A DNA stretch of 34,079 nt from Rhizobium altiplani. Lineage in GTDB: Bacteria > Pseudomonadota > Alphaproteobacteria > Rhizobiales > Rhizobiaceae. The stretch is from the NCBI RefSeq assembly GCF_001542405.1, contig NZ_LNCD01000132.1, positions 1-34,079 of the forward strand. Direction: 5' to 3'. Below, piece by piece: positions 15,981-24,428 of the stretch; position 1 is the first letter of the stretch; each line of letters starts with the position of its first letter. The position numbers and the translations under genes are program-made. Under the pieces are notes generated by a model. It ran no database searches. It was not told the DNA's origin and saw only the letters and a program-made list of their open reading frames with translations.

Positions 15981-17545
15981 CTGTTCTCTCCTGGTGCGTT
16001 GAACGCCGCGCGGTAGGTCGCGCGATCGGAATGGCCTTCGTCCTCGATCGAGAACAGAAACTCGTTGACGGCGGCGCCGGTCTGCTTTCGGGTTACGAAG
16101 ACCTTGAGCGCGGTGACCGCGTCAGGCGCAGCAGCTATGCTGAAGTTGCGGGCCTCCGTCTTGCTCAATTCCGGAATGCGCATCGTCGCACCTTCCAGGC
16201 CCGAGATGGAGAGGTCGATCTTCCTCGGAGCGGGAACCATGTTGAGAATTCGAAGCGTGTAGCCGTTGCGAATGGAGCCGTCGCTCTCAAGGACATACTG
16301 CGGATTGCGATCGTGGACGACGTTGAGTTCGAGGCGTTCACGCATCGACAGGTGGATCAGCATGGCCAGGCCGATCGAGGCCCAGACGGCGGCGTAGAAT
16401 AGAAGCCGGGGCCGAGCGATGACCCGCCAGTTGAAGTGGCGGATCCCGGCAATGAAGGTTCCATCAACATTGCGCACCTTCGCCGGCTGGACGGGCGCCC
16501 TGCCACCATCAGTGGCGATTGCCATGTTGCCCGCATATTCACTGAGCGTCGCATAGGCGATCAGCCCGCGCGGCTTTCCAATCTTGTCCATGACGCTGTC
16601 GCAGGCATCGATGCAGAGCGCGCAGGTGATACACTCCATCTGCTGCCCATCGCGGATGTCTATTCCCATCGGGCATACGGCCACACAGGCGTTGCAATCG
16701 ACACAGTCGCCAACCGCCTGACCCGCCGCCTGGGCCTTCTTGGCGTGGCGCGATCGTTGTTCGCCGCGCCAGTCATTGTAGGTGACGACAAGGGAATTCT
16801 CGTCGAGCATCGCCCCTTGGATACGCGGCCATGGGCACATGTAGGTACAGACCTGCTCTCGCATGAGCCCGCCGAGAACATACGTGGTGAAGGTGAGAGT
16901 GGCGACAGTGGCGTATGCGACGACGGGTGCCGTGCCGGAAAACAGTGAGACGGCGAGCGACGGAGCATCGGCAAAATAGAAAATCCAGGCGCCGCCTGTT
17001 GCAATGCCGATCAAGAGCCAGACCGTGTGTTTCAGGATGCGCTTGCGCATCTTGCCGAGCGTCCAGGGACCGGCGTCCAGCTTCATTCGCGCGTTGCGAT
17101 CCCCTTCGATCGCGCGCTCGATAACAAGGAAAAGGTCTACCCAGACGGTTTGGGGACAGGCGTATCCGCACCAGGCGCGGCCGATGGCAGACGTAACCAG
17201 GAACAATCCGAAACCTGCCATCACCAGCAGACCGGCGACGTAGTAGAATTCCTGTGGCCAGATCTCGATGAAGAAAAAGAAGAATCGTCGCGACGAGAGG
17301 TCAATAAGGATGGCCTGATCGGGCGCGTAAGGGCCACGGTCCCACCTGATCCAGGGAGAGATATAGTAGATGCCGAGGGTAACCAGCATCACGAGCCATT
17401 TGAACCTGCGGAAGCGGCCTTCCGCACGCTTGGGAAATATCTTCTTTCGCGGCGCATAAAGCGGCTGGCGATTGCGGCGTGCATTGACCGGCTCGGCATT
17501 GACGCGTTCGACGTTGTCTGGATCTGGCGCGGTGTAGAGGTTCAT
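15977..17545 (-). CDS. fixG: FixG/CcoG ferredoxin-like cupric reductase
   Basis: Membrane iron-sulfur protein; CcoG homologues reduce Cu(II) to Cu(I) for cbb3 assembly. It is 522 residues with several helices and two 4Fe-4S motifs (CVDCNACVAVCP and CITCALCIDACD). A periplasmic C-terminal domain of immunoglobulin type begins after the last helix (about 400). I chose the ATG reading MNLYTAPDPDN. The longest frame (start 17725) would begin upstream of the transcription start predicted from the FixK box at 17749, so it is unlikely; an ATG at 17581 cannot be excluded. First gene of fixGHIS. Confidence 0.92.
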   Translation of the reverse strand: MNLYTAPDPDNVERVNAEPVNARRNRQPLYAPRKKIFPKRAEGRFRRFKWLVMLVTLGIYYISPWIRWDRGPYAPDQAILIDLSSRRFFFFFIEIWPQEFYYVAGLLVMAGFGLFLVTSAIGRAWCGYACPQTVWVDLFLVIERAIEGDRNARMKLDAGPWTLGKMRKRILKHTVWLLIGIATGGAWIFYFADAPSLAVSLFSGTAPVVAYATVATLTFTTYVLGGLMREQVCTYMCPWPRIQGAMLDENSLVVTYNDWRGEQRSRHAKKAQAAGQAVGDCVDCNACVAVCPMGIDIRDGQQMECITCALCIDACDSVMDKIGKPRGLIAYATLSEYAGNMAIATDGGRAPVQPAKVRNVDGTFIAGIRHFNWRVIARPRLLFYAAVWASIGLAMLIHLSMRERLELNVVHDRNPQYVLESDGSIRNGYTLRILNMVPAPRKIDLSISGLEGATMRIPELSKTEARNFSIAAAPDAVTALKVFVTRKQTGAAVNEFLFSIEDEGHSDRATYRAAFNAPGENR

Positions 17546-17748
17546 TGGGCTCGTCCGAATTTCACCCGGCCGTTTTCCCATCTTGCCGATCCCGGTTCCT
17601 TGACGCAGATCAATAATCCGGGCGGTTCCCGAAAAAGGGAGGGCCACGCCTTGGAGAGCTGGCGTGGCCCGGAGGGATCGCGGAAGGAGGTCCGCGATGT
17701 GACCTCCACTAGACACAGCAAACATAGCAGAGCTCGGCCCTGCTCTGT

Positions 17749-17762
17749 TTGAGCCAGGTCAA
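17749..17762 (-). promoter_or_regulatory. FixK/FNR box upstream of fixGHIS
   Basis: Perfect TTGA-N6-TCAA (TTGAGCCAGGTCAA). On the minus strand a TATGTT hexamer lies 22 bases further on (17726-17721), the class II activator geometry, predicting a start near 17714. Target: fixG. Confidence 0.82.
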
Positions 17763-17820
17763 ACGATCCGCGATCTTGCTGCCTTTGGGGGCCACCGCAG
17801 GCAAGCCTCAGCCGCGATGC

Positions 17821-17853
17821 AAAAAAAGAGGCCGTACCTTCGAAGGTACAGCC
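17821..17853 (-). terminator. Intrinsic terminator after fixNOQP region
   Basis: On the minus strand a GC-rich hairpin with the 16-base perfect palindrome GTACCTTCGAAGGTAC extended by flanking GGC/GCC pairs (TTCG loop) is followed by TCTTTTTTT. This is a strong intrinsic terminator separating fixNOQP from the fixG promoter. Confidence 0.88.
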
Positions 17854-17899
17854 CGGAGTTTACTGGGGCGGGATGTGCGCATTTACATCCCGCTGGACA
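17821..17899 (-). ncRNA. Candidate FixK-dependent small RNA, about 79 nt
   Basis: Predicted on the minus strand from three aligned signals. A perfect FixK box at 17934-17947 is followed, 22 bases on, by TAGAAG (17911-17906), placing a start near 17899. The transcript would begin with a perfect 9-bp hairpin (GCGGGATGT/ACATCCCGC, 17868-17893, loop of 8), followed by a single-stranded linker containing CCCAGTAAACTCC. It would end at the strong terminator 17821-17853. No ORF fits inside. The pseudoazurin promoter has the same box-to-TAGAA spacing. E. coli FnrS is a known analogue in principle (an FNR-driven terminated sRNA), not in sequence. It might instead be only the fixNOQP 3' UTR. Confidence 0.5.
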
Positions 17900-17908
17900 G
17901 TCATGCTT

Positions 17909-18097
17909 CTAACGACTGGTCGGCTTCTGGTCCTTGAGGCAGATCAAACTGACGATCGAATTGCCCATTTTTTGCGCGTCCTCCTGTTCGCTTGCAGGAT
18001 TCGTCGTCTTGCTGGTGCGTGCGGAGACTCGGGAATGGATCACCGCGCGAGGGGTACCATAAAGGCCAAGCAATGGATTGTGGTCGTGCGTCGTCAT
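17909..18097 (-). CDS. Small hypothetical protein downstream of fixP
   Basis: 62 codons, starting 12 bases after the fixP stop with a strong ribosome site (AGGAG six bases before ATG), so probably translated as the last gene of the fixNOQP operon. The product begins MTTHDHNPLLGLYGTPRAVI and continues with a Ser/Thr/Lys/Glu-rich middle and ends SIVSLICLKDQKPTSR. It has no membrane helix and no motif I recognise. Its 3' end contains a FixK box, and its stop codon overlaps the proposed -10 of the small RNA. The ribosome site is the main support; conservation could not be tested. Confidence 0.5.
   Translation of the reverse strand: MTTHDHNPLLGLYGTPRAVIHSRVSARTSKTTNPASEQEDAQKMGNSIVSLICLKDQKPTSR
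17934..17947 (-). promoter_or_regulatory. FixK/FNR box inside the ORF after fixP
   Basis: Perfect TTGA-N6-TCAA (TTGAGGCAGATCAA) within the 3' part of the small ORF. TAGAAG lies 22 bases downstream on the minus strand, the same geometry as at pseudoazurin. No protein gene begins between it and the terminator. Confidence 0.65.
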
Positions 18098-18108
18098 TGT
18101 GATCTCCT

Positions 18109-18972
18109 CTACTGACCGCCGCCCAGCGAATGGACGAATACCGTGAGTTCCTTGACGGCAGTGTCACCCAGTCGGCCCGCCCATGCCGGCATCACGCCGT
18201 GCCTGGGTGCCATAACCTGACGGACGATGGCATCTTCGCCGCTTCCTTTGAGCCAGATCGCGTCCGCGAGATTCGGGGCGCCCATCTCAAGTTTGCCCTT
18301 GGCATCTTCCCCGTGACATGCAGCACAATTATCGAGGAAGATCTGCTTGCCAGCCTCCGCGCCGGACGCGTCGGAAGGCGTGTTCGTCAGGCTCCATACA
18401 TAGGCCGCAACCTGCTTGGTCTGTACGGGATCCAGCATGTCACGGAATGCCGGCATTTCGGACACATGGGTGTCGGCGTCCGCTTCGTAGCGCACGCCAT
18501 GGGCGATGGTTGCCTGAATTGAATCGAGGTCTCCGCCCCAGAGCCAGTCGTCGTCGTTGAGGTTCGGGAATCCCGGTCCGCCGCTTGCGCCGGATCCATG
18601 GCAGGGAGCACAGTTGACCTTGAATGCCGAGGCGCCGCCCGCGATCGCGAATTCGCGAAGCGAAGGATCGGCATCGATCTCCTGAACCGTCTTTGCCGCG
18701 ATCATGTCGTGGAACTTCGTCTGCGCGACCTTTGCCTGATTAAGATCCTGCTGAAGCTCCGCGCGGCTGGAAAATCCCAGATAGCCTTTCGTCGCCGAGG
18801 TAATCATCGGAATGGCAGGATAGGCGACAGCGTATGCGACCGCCCACAGGATCGTGACATAGAATGTCCACACCCACCATCTCGGCATCGGATTGTTGAG
18901 TTCGCGGATGCCGTCCCATTCGTGTCCGGTCGTTTCGACGCCACTGATTTCATCAATATGTTTTTCCGACAT
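18109..18972 (-). CDS. fixP: FixP/CcoP diheme cytochrome c subunit of cbb3 oxidase
   Basis: A 287-residue diheme subunit that takes electrons from periplasmic donors into cbb3 oxidase. It has an N-terminal cytoplasmic part, one helix (about 32-56), then two cytochrome c domains with heme sites CAPCH (C121, C124, H125) and CAACH (C216, C219, H220). Methionines for axial ligation are present (SEMPAF; GVMPAW). It starts 1 base after the fixQ stop. Heme is attached by the Ccm system, whose genes are also in this window. Normal length. Confidence 0.97.
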   Translation of the reverse strand: MSEKHIDEISGVETTGHEWDGIRELNNPMPRWWVWTFYVTILWAVAYAVAYPAIPMITSATKGYLGFSSRAELQQDLNQAKVAQTKFHDMIAAKTVQEIDADPSLREFAIAGGASAFKVNCAPCHGSGASGGPGFPNLNDDDWLWGGDLDSIQATIAHGVRYEADADTHVSEMPAFRDMLDPVQTKQVAAYVWSLTNTPSDASGAEAGKQIFLDNCAACHGEDAKGKLEMGAPNLADAIWLKGSGEDAIVRQVMAPRHGVMPAWAGRLGDTAVKELTVFVHSLGGGQ

Positions 18973-18973
18973 C

Positions 18974-19126
18974 TCAATCGTCCTTTAGGGGAATGCTGGC
19001 AGCATCCTTCGCAGTCCGGCCGCTGCCAGGACGAAGGGTGAAGATCACGGCCCCAACGAAGAACGCTGCCATCGCCAGGAGGCCCCAACTGTCGGCGAAG
19101 TGCCGCATAGCGGTATAGGTTTCCAT
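18974..19126 (-). CDS. fixQ: FixQ/CcoQ small cbb3 subunit
   Basis: A 50-residue single-helix protein that stabilises the association of FixP with the cbb3 core. METYTAMRHFADSWGLLAMA is followed by the rest of the helix (FFVGAVIFTLRPG) and a polar tail ending PLKDD, the usual CcoQ pattern. It lies between fixO (9-base gap) and fixP (1-base gap). Its size puts it below many gene-calling limits. Confidence 0.95.
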   Translation of the reverse strand: METYTAMRHFADSWGLLAMAAFFVGAVIFTLRPGSGRTAKDAASIPLKDD

Positions 19127-19135
19127 CAGTTCACC

Positions 19136-19870
19136 TCATCGATAACCGGTGGCGTCGTCGTAGGTCGAGAAGTCGACGAGCGTGCCAAGCATCTGCAGAT
19201 AAGCCACAAGGGCATCCATTTCGGTCAGCTTCGACGGATCGCCGTCGAAGTCGCCAACCTTCGCCTTCGGATATCTTTCAAGGAGTGCTGTGGTATCGCC
19301 GTTCGGGTCGGCCTGGACTTTCATGTCGGCTTCGGCGTTGGCAAGCATGTCCTGCGTGTAGGGTACGCCGACATCCTCGTTTGCCTTGAGGTCCATGCCG
19401 ACGTCCTTCACCGTGACCTCCTGCTCCTTCAGGAAGGAGTAGCTCGGCATGATCGATTCCGGCACGACCGCTCGCGGATTTGCGAGGTGCTGGACGTGCC
19501 ATTCGTTCGAATAGCGGCCGCCAACGCGGGCAAGGTCCGGACCGGTGCGCTTCGAGCCCCACTGGAACGGGTGGTCGTACATGGATTCCGCAGCGAGCGA
19601 ATAGTGGCCATATCGTTCGACTTCGTCGCGGAATGGCCGGATCATCTGGCTGTGGCAAAGGTAGCAGCCTTCGCGGATGTAGATGTTGCGACCCGCAAGC
19701 TCGAGCGGTGTGTAGGGGCGCATCCCTTCAACCTTCTCGATTGTGTTCTGCAGGTAAAACAGTGGCGCGATCTCGACGATGCCGCCGATGCTGACCACGA
19801 GGAGCGAGCCGACGAGAAGAAGCGTCGCGTTCTTCTCGAGGATCTGATGTTTGTCCAGTATCGATGCCAT
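19136..19870 (-). CDS. fixO: FixO/CcoO monoheme cytochrome c subunit of cbb3 oxidase
   Basis: A 244-residue subunit with one N-terminal helix (about 14-36) and a periplasmic cytochrome c domain. The heme site is CYLCH (C69, C72, H73) in REGCYLCHSQMIRPFRDE, a hallmark of CcoO; the axial methionine is probably in PESIMPSYSFL. It passes electrons from FixP to FixN. It starts 8 bases after the fixN stop. Normal length and no oddities. Confidence 0.97.
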   Translation of the reverse strand: MASILDKHQILEKNATLLLVGSLLVVSIGGIVEIAPLFYLQNTIEKVEGMRPYTPLELAGRNIYIREGCYLCHSQMIRPFRDEVERYGHYSLAAESMYDHPFQWGSKRTGPDLARVGGRYSNEWHVQHLANPRAVVPESIMPSYSFLKEQEVTVKDVGMDLKANEDVGVPYTQDMLANAEADMKVQADPNGDTTALLERYPKAKVGDFDGDPSKLTEMDALVAYLQMLGTLVDFSTYDDATGYR

Positions 19871-19878
19871 GTTTCACC

Positions 19879-21501
19879 TCACTCGGCAGGCTGTGCCTGG
19901 GGCACGTAGGCGGTGGGAATTGCTGCTTCGTTTCGCAGGTGGCCGCGGATGGTCATGTAGATGTTCCAGGCCATAACCAGACCGCCAGCCAGATAGAGAG
20001 CACCCCCGGCGACACGCAGGACATAGTAGGGGAACATCGCTGCGACGGTTTCGGCGAACGAATACACCAGGAAGCCCTGCGAATTGTACTCACGCCACAT
20101 CAGACCCTGCTGGATGCCGGCGACCCAAAGGACGGCCGCGTAAACGACAATGCCAAGGGTCGCGAGCCAGAAGTGCCAGTTGACCATGCGCAGGCTGTAA
20201 AGCCGCTCGCGACCCCAGAGCTTTGGCGTCAGATAGTAGACCGCGCCGAACGTGATCATCCCAACCCATCCGAGCGCGCCCGAATGGACGTGACCGATGG
20301 TCCATTCCGTGTAGTGGCTGAGCGAATTGACTGTCTTCACCGACATCATCGGACCCTCGAAGGTCGACATGCCATAGAAGGCGATTGCAACGATCATCAT
20401 GCGGATGATGGGATCTGTCCGGATCTTGTCCCAGGCGCCCGACAGGGTCATGAGGCCGTTGATCATGCCACCCCAGGAAGGCATCCAGAGCATGACCGAA
20501 AACACCATGCCGAGGGTCTGTGCCCAGTCGGGAAGTGCAGTGTAGTGCAGGTGATGCGGTCCAGCCCAGATGTACATGAAGATCAGGGCCCAGAAGTGGA
20601 TGATCGACAAGCGATACGAATAGATCGGACGGTTTGCCTGCTTTGGAACAAAGTAATACATCATCCCGAGGAAGCCGGCGGTAAGGAAGAAGCCCACGGC
20701 GTTGTGTCCGTACCACCACTGGGTCAGTGCGTCCTGCACGCCTGAGAACGCGGAATAGCTCTTCGAGCCGAGGAACGACGCCGGAACAGCGAGGTTGTTC
20801 ACGACGTGGAGCATCGCGATCGTCACGATAAAGCCGAGATAGAACCAGTTCGCCACATAGATATGTGGTTCCTTGCGCCTCAGGATCGTCCCCAGGTAAA
20901 CCACGAGATACGCCACCCAGACGATCGTCAGCCAGATGTCCACATACCATTCGGGTTCTGCGTATTCGCGTGCCTGGGTGATGCCCAGGACGTATCCGGT
21001 CGCGGCCATGACGATGAAGAGCTGGTAGCCCCAGAAGACGAACCAGGGCAGGCTTCCTCCGAAGAGCCGCGCCTGACAGGTGCGTTGAACAACATAGAAC
21101 GACGTCATGATGAGGGCGTTACCGCCGAACGCGAAAATGACCGCCGAGGTGTGTACAGGACGAAGCCGCCCGAAGTTCAGATACGGCGCGATGTTCAGAT
21201 CCGGGAACGCCAATTGCGCGGCGACAACGACGCCGACGAGAAAACCGACCACTCCCCAGAAGACAGTGGCGATCAGCCCATACCGGATGACCTCGTCGAA
21301 ATAGCCCGAGGTGTCCGGCTTCGCAATTCGTGCCGCAGGAGAGAAGTCGATCCTCCTGATCAGGAGCACGGTGCCCGCCAATAAGCAGAATGACAGGATG
21401 CTCATATGGACAGCAAAAAGGTGGTCATGCGCGAATGCAGCGGCCAGCAGTGCCAGAAATGCTGCAACCGCGACCGCCATCGTTTCCGTAGAGTAGTTCA
21501 T
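19879..21501 (-). CDS. fixN: FixN/CcoN catalytic subunit of cbb3 oxidase
   Basis: A 540-residue heme-copper oxidase core with about 12 helices that reduces oxygen with high affinity at low oxygen. Visible ligand regions are WWYGHNAVGFFLT (CuB histidine and neighbouring tyrosine), WAGPHHLHYTALPDW (the CuB histidine pair) and WTIGHVHSGALGW (high-spin heme side). First gene of fixNOQP. A FixK box lies 89 bases upstream, and no clear -10 is seen at the usual spacing. It is divergent from fixK. Confidence 0.98.
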   Translation of the reverse strand: MNYSTETMAVAVAAFLALLAAAFAHDHLFAVHMSILSFCLLAGTVLLIRRIDFSPAARIAKPDTSGYFDEVIRYGLIATVFWGVVGFLVGVVVAAQLAFPDLNIAPYLNFGRLRPVHTSAVIFAFGGNALIMTSFYVVQRTCQARLFGGSLPWFVFWGYQLFIVMAATGYVLGITQAREYAEPEWYVDIWLTIVWVAYLVVYLGTILRRKEPHIYVANWFYLGFIVTIAMLHVVNNLAVPASFLGSKSYSAFSGVQDALTQWWYGHNAVGFFLTAGFLGMMYYFVPKQANRPIYSYRLSIIHFWALIFMYIWAGPHHLHYTALPDWAQTLGMVFSVMLWMPSWGGMINGLMTLSGAWDKIRTDPIIRMMIVAIAFYGMSTFEGPMMSVKTVNSLSHYTEWTIGHVHSGALGWVGMITFGAVYYLTPKLWGRERLYSLRMVNWHFWLATLGIVVYAAVLWVAGIQQGLMWREYNSQGFLVYSFAETVAAMFPYYVLRVAGGALYLAGGLVMAWNIYMTIRGHLRNEAAIPTAYVPQAQPAE

Positions 21502-21589
21502 GGTGTCGTCCCCAGTGCGCAGACGACCGCTCCGCGACCGCCTTTCTCGTACTTTCGGGAACGACTGTCATGGCGGGGACCCACGCTCC

Positions 21590-21603
21590 TTGATCTATGT
21601 CAA
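21590..21603 (-). promoter_or_regulatory. FixK/FNR box between fixN and fixK
   Basis: Perfect TTGA-N6-TCAA (TTGATCTATGTCAA), 89 bases before fixN and about 135 bases before fixK. The distance suits fixN. The site is symmetric, so autoregulation of fixK from the same box is possible. Confidence 0.85.
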
Positions 21604-21737
21604 CGACACGCGACTTTGCTGCCGGCCAGGCGCTGCTGTTACAGACTGTTACAAAGTCGCACCAACTCTCACAGTCCGATCATTTCCGTGTGACAGGACC
21701 AATGTCTTATGCCCTCACATCAACGAGGGGCACGAAC

Positions 21738-22466
21738 ATGCTGATGCAGGGCAACACCGCTTTCGAAAACGTAGAGGCCACAAGCAAGTTGAGCTGTGAC
21801 CAGCCGCTGGCATCGGTATTTCAGATGTCGGCCACCGAGACGGTCGAGGCTGGCGAGGCGATCTGCTGGGAGGGAGACGCCGCCAAGCACCTCTTCCAGA
21901 TTGTGGAAGGCGTGGTCCGGCTCCACCGCATTATTGGTGAAGGCCGCCGGGTCATTACAGCATTCCAGTTCGCTGGCGACGTGGTCGGCGCTTTCCTGCA
22001 AGGCGACCTCTTGTTCACCGCCGAGGCTGTTACAGACTGTAAGATCCGTCGGGTTTCGCGTAAAACCTTCCACGATGAGGTTTCGCGCTCGGACGCCTTG
22101 AGACCAGCCTACATCAACCTGCTCTGCAAGGAGACGGCTGCCGCCCACGACCAGATGGTGCTTCTCTCCAAGAAGAACGCCGAGGAACGCCTTTGCAGCT
22201 TCATCTTGAAGCTGGCGTTACGCAGCGAGTCGCAACTCAAGAAGGGTCTCCTGCGCCTCCCCATGAACCGGCAGGACATCGCCGACTATCTCGGCCTCAC
22301 GATCGAAACCGTCTCGCGGACCATCTCGAAGCTCGCCGCCAAGAATATCGTCATCCCGGAAGGCAGGCATGACCTCCGGATCGTCAGTCAATCCCGCCTC
22401 GTCCAGCTGTCCGGCAATTCTGATGATTTTTCGGAGAAGACCTGTCATAGGGGTAGCGTTCATTGA
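21738..22466 (+). CDS. fixK: FixK, Crp/Fnr-family transcription activator
   Basis: A 242-residue Crp/Fnr regulator. The cyclic-nucleotide-like beta-barrel carries ICWEGDAAKHLFQIVEGVVRL, followed by a dimer helix (AAHDQMVLLSKKNAEERLCSF) and a helix-turn-helix with DIADYLGLTIETVSRTISKL. The E..SR recognition residues are those that read TTGA half-sites, matching the four boxes in this window. The N-terminal cysteine cluster of FNR is absent, as in FixK, so oxygen control must come through its synthesis or partners. I chose the ATG preceded by GAGGGG with 7-base spacing; longer frames upstream lack such a site. The hybrid kinase gene follows after 18 bases. Confidence 0.93.
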   Translation: MLMQGNTAFENVEATSKLSCDQPLASVFQMSATETVEAGEAICWEGDAAKHLFQIVEGVVRLHRIIGEGRRVITAFQFAGDVVGAFLQGDLLFTAEAVTDCKIRRVSRKTFHDEVSRSDALRPAYINLLCKETAAAHDQMVLLSKKNAEERLCSFILKLALRSESQLKKGLLRLPMNRQDIADYLGLTIETVSRTISKLAAKNIVIPEGRHDLRIVSQSRLVQLSGNSDDFSEKTCHRGSVH

Positions 22467-22484
22467 TGTCTTGAAAGAGCCGAC

Positions 22485-24428
22485 ATGCCTCATCGATTGA
22501 TAGCGCCACGCACCGCATCGCCCCACGAGCTGGATGCGCTCGTGCACGTGCTGGACGGGGCCGACATTATCGTGCATCGCCTTGAAGGTACGATCACCCA
22601 CTGGTCGATCGGTTGCGAAAGCATGTACGGATGGGCGCGGGAGGAAGCCGTCGGAGAAAGTGTCGACGAACTGCTCGACACCCGGTTCCCTGAATCCGTG
22701 GATGATATAAGGACGCATCTGAAGTCGCGCGGTTTCTGGCAAGGCGAGGTCGTTCACCGCCACAAGAGCGGCTATTACATCAACGTCGCGACCCGTTGCG
22801 TCCTGGTCAACCTTCCCGACGGCGAGCCGGCGGTCATCCAGGCCAACAGCGACGTAAGCGCGCTGCGCAAGGCCGAAGAGGTCGTGCGATCGCGAGAGGC
22901 CCACCTGACTTCGATCCTGGATACCGTTCCCGACGCAATGATCGTCATCGACCAGAAGGGTATCGTTCTTTCATTCAGCAAGGCCGCTGAAACGCTGTTC
23001 GGAATGGCCGCGGAGGATATCTGCGGTCGCAATGTCAGCAATCTCATGCCAAACCCCTACCGTGACGCACATGACGGCTACATCGACCGATATCTCCACA
23101 CCGGCGAGAAGCGCATCATCGGTTACGGACGGGTCGTCACCGGCCGGCGCGCTGACGGCTCGCAGTTTCCCATGGAGCTTCATGTCGGGGAAGCGACCGC
23201 CGATGGCGAGCGCATCTTCACGGGTTTCGTGCGCGATCTGACCAGCCGCTTCAAGATCGAGGAAGATCTACGCCAAGCGCAGAAGATGGAAGCCGTTGGC
23301 CAGTTGACCGGAGGCCTCGCACACGACTTCAACAACCTTCTGACCGTCATCAGTGGAAATCTGGAAATGATCGAGGACAAGCTGCCGCCAGGGCCGCTGC
23401 GCGACATTCTGCGCGAGGCGCAGGATGCGGCGGCCGACGGCGCCAAGCTGACCGGACAGTTGCTGGCGTTTGGCAGACGCCACCCCCTCAGCCCCAAACA
23501 GGCCGACCTCGGCCAACTCGTCACCGGCTTCTCTGATCTCCTTCGCAGAACGTTGGGCGAAAACATCAAGCTGTCCACGGTTCTCTCCGGGTCCGACTTC
23601 AACGTGCTGGTCGACAGCTCCCAGCTTCAGAACGCCATCCTCAACATCGCCCTCAATGCGCGGGACGCAATGCCCAGGGGCGGAAGCCTGACAACGGAAA
23701 TCACGCGCGCTCACCTCGATGCCGACTATGCGAAGATGTATCCGGAGGTGCGAAGCGGCAATTTCGTGCTCATCGCCATGACCGACACGGGTGACGGCAT
23801 GACGGCGGACGTGAAGAAACGGGCCATCGAACCGTTCTTCACCACCAAGGAGGTGGGCTCGGGAACAGGCCTTGGACTGAGCATGGTCTACGGCTTCGTC
23901 AAACAGTCCGGCGGGCATCTTCAGATTTACAGCGAGGTCGGACGGGGCACCACGATCCGGATCTACCTGCCCGCAATAAGCGGCGCCAGGCCGGACGCCG
24001 GAAGCCAGGATCGGGGCACGGTCGAAAGCGCCCTCCCCCGCGGAACCGAGCGGATCCTGGTCGTCGAAGACGATTCGCGGGTGAGACGGGTGGCATTGGC
24101 GAGGCTTGCCGACATGGGGTACCAGGTGCTCGAAGCCGAGAACGGACGCCGCGCGCTTGAACTGCTCTATGAGAACGATGACGTCGCGCTGCTGTTCACG
24201 GACATCGTGATGCCAGGCGGGATGACCGGAGACGAGCTCGCAAGAGAGGTTCGCGACCTCAGGCCCGACATCGCCATTCTTTTCACATCCGGCTACTCGG
24301 AGCCGGCACTGGCGACGAACGAAGTCATTCCCGGCGCTGAATGGCTGCGCAAACCGTACACGGCCCGCGATCTCGCCTTCAAGGTTCGAGACATGCTGGA
24401 TAAGGCTCAGCAGCAGAGCCTATCGTAA
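22485..24428 (+). CDS. Hybrid oxygen-sensing histidine kinase (hFixL-like, PAS-PAS-kinase-receiver)
   Basis: A 647-residue soluble hybrid kinase. PAS1 is at about 20-130. PAS2, at about 136-255, carries the FixL heme pocket: YRDAHDGYIDRY with proximal histidine H196 and IIGYGRVVTG with distal-side arginine R216. The kinase has phospho-acceptor H280 (LAHDFNNLL), N-box NARDAMPRGG and ATP lid DTGDGM, followed by a receiver with DD at 529-530 and D573 (FTDIVMPG). The C-terminal receiver and the HDFNNLL type of H-box differ from classical FixL and resemble the hFixL arrangement of Rhizobium. Co-directional with fixK, 18 bases after it. No fixJ or fxkR lies in the window, so its output partner is unknown. 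Confidence 0.9.
   Translation: MPHRLIAPRTASPHELDALVHVLDGADIIVHRLEGTITHWSIGCESMYGWAREEAVGESVDELLDTRFPESVDDIRTHLKSRGFWQGEVVHRHKSGYYINVATRCVLVNLPDGEPAVIQANSDVSALRKAEEVVRSREAHLTSILDTVPDAMIVIDQKGIVLSFSKAAETLFGMAAEDICGRNVSNLMPNPYRDAHDGYIDRYLHTGEKRIIGYGRVVTGRRADGSQFPMELHVGEATADGERIFTGFVRDLTSRFKIEEDLRQAQKMEAVGQLTGGLAHDFNNLLTVISGNLEMIEDKLPPGPLRDILREAQDAAADGAKLTGQLLAFGRRHPLSPKQADLGQLVTGFSDLLRRTLGENIKLSTVLSGSDFNVLVDSSQLQNAILNIALNARDAMPRGGSLTTEITRAHLDADYAKMYPEVRSGNFVLIAMTDTGDGMTADVKKRAIEPFFTTKEVGSGTGLGLSMVYGFVKQSGGHLQIYSEVGRGTTIRIYLPAISGARPDAGSQDRGTVESALPRGTERILVVEDDSRVRRVALARLADMGYQVLEAENGRRALELLYENDDVALLFTDIVMPGGMTGDELAREVRDLRPDIAILFTSGYSEPALATNEVIPGAEWLRKPYTARDLAFKVRDMLDKAQQQSLS

Noticed and set aside
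21635..22040. Exact 15-base repeat GCTGTTACAGACTGT at 21635-21649 and 22026-22040
   Set aside because: The second copy lies inside fixK coding sequence. It may be an operator pair, but two copies 391 bases apart with no dyad symmetry are not enough.
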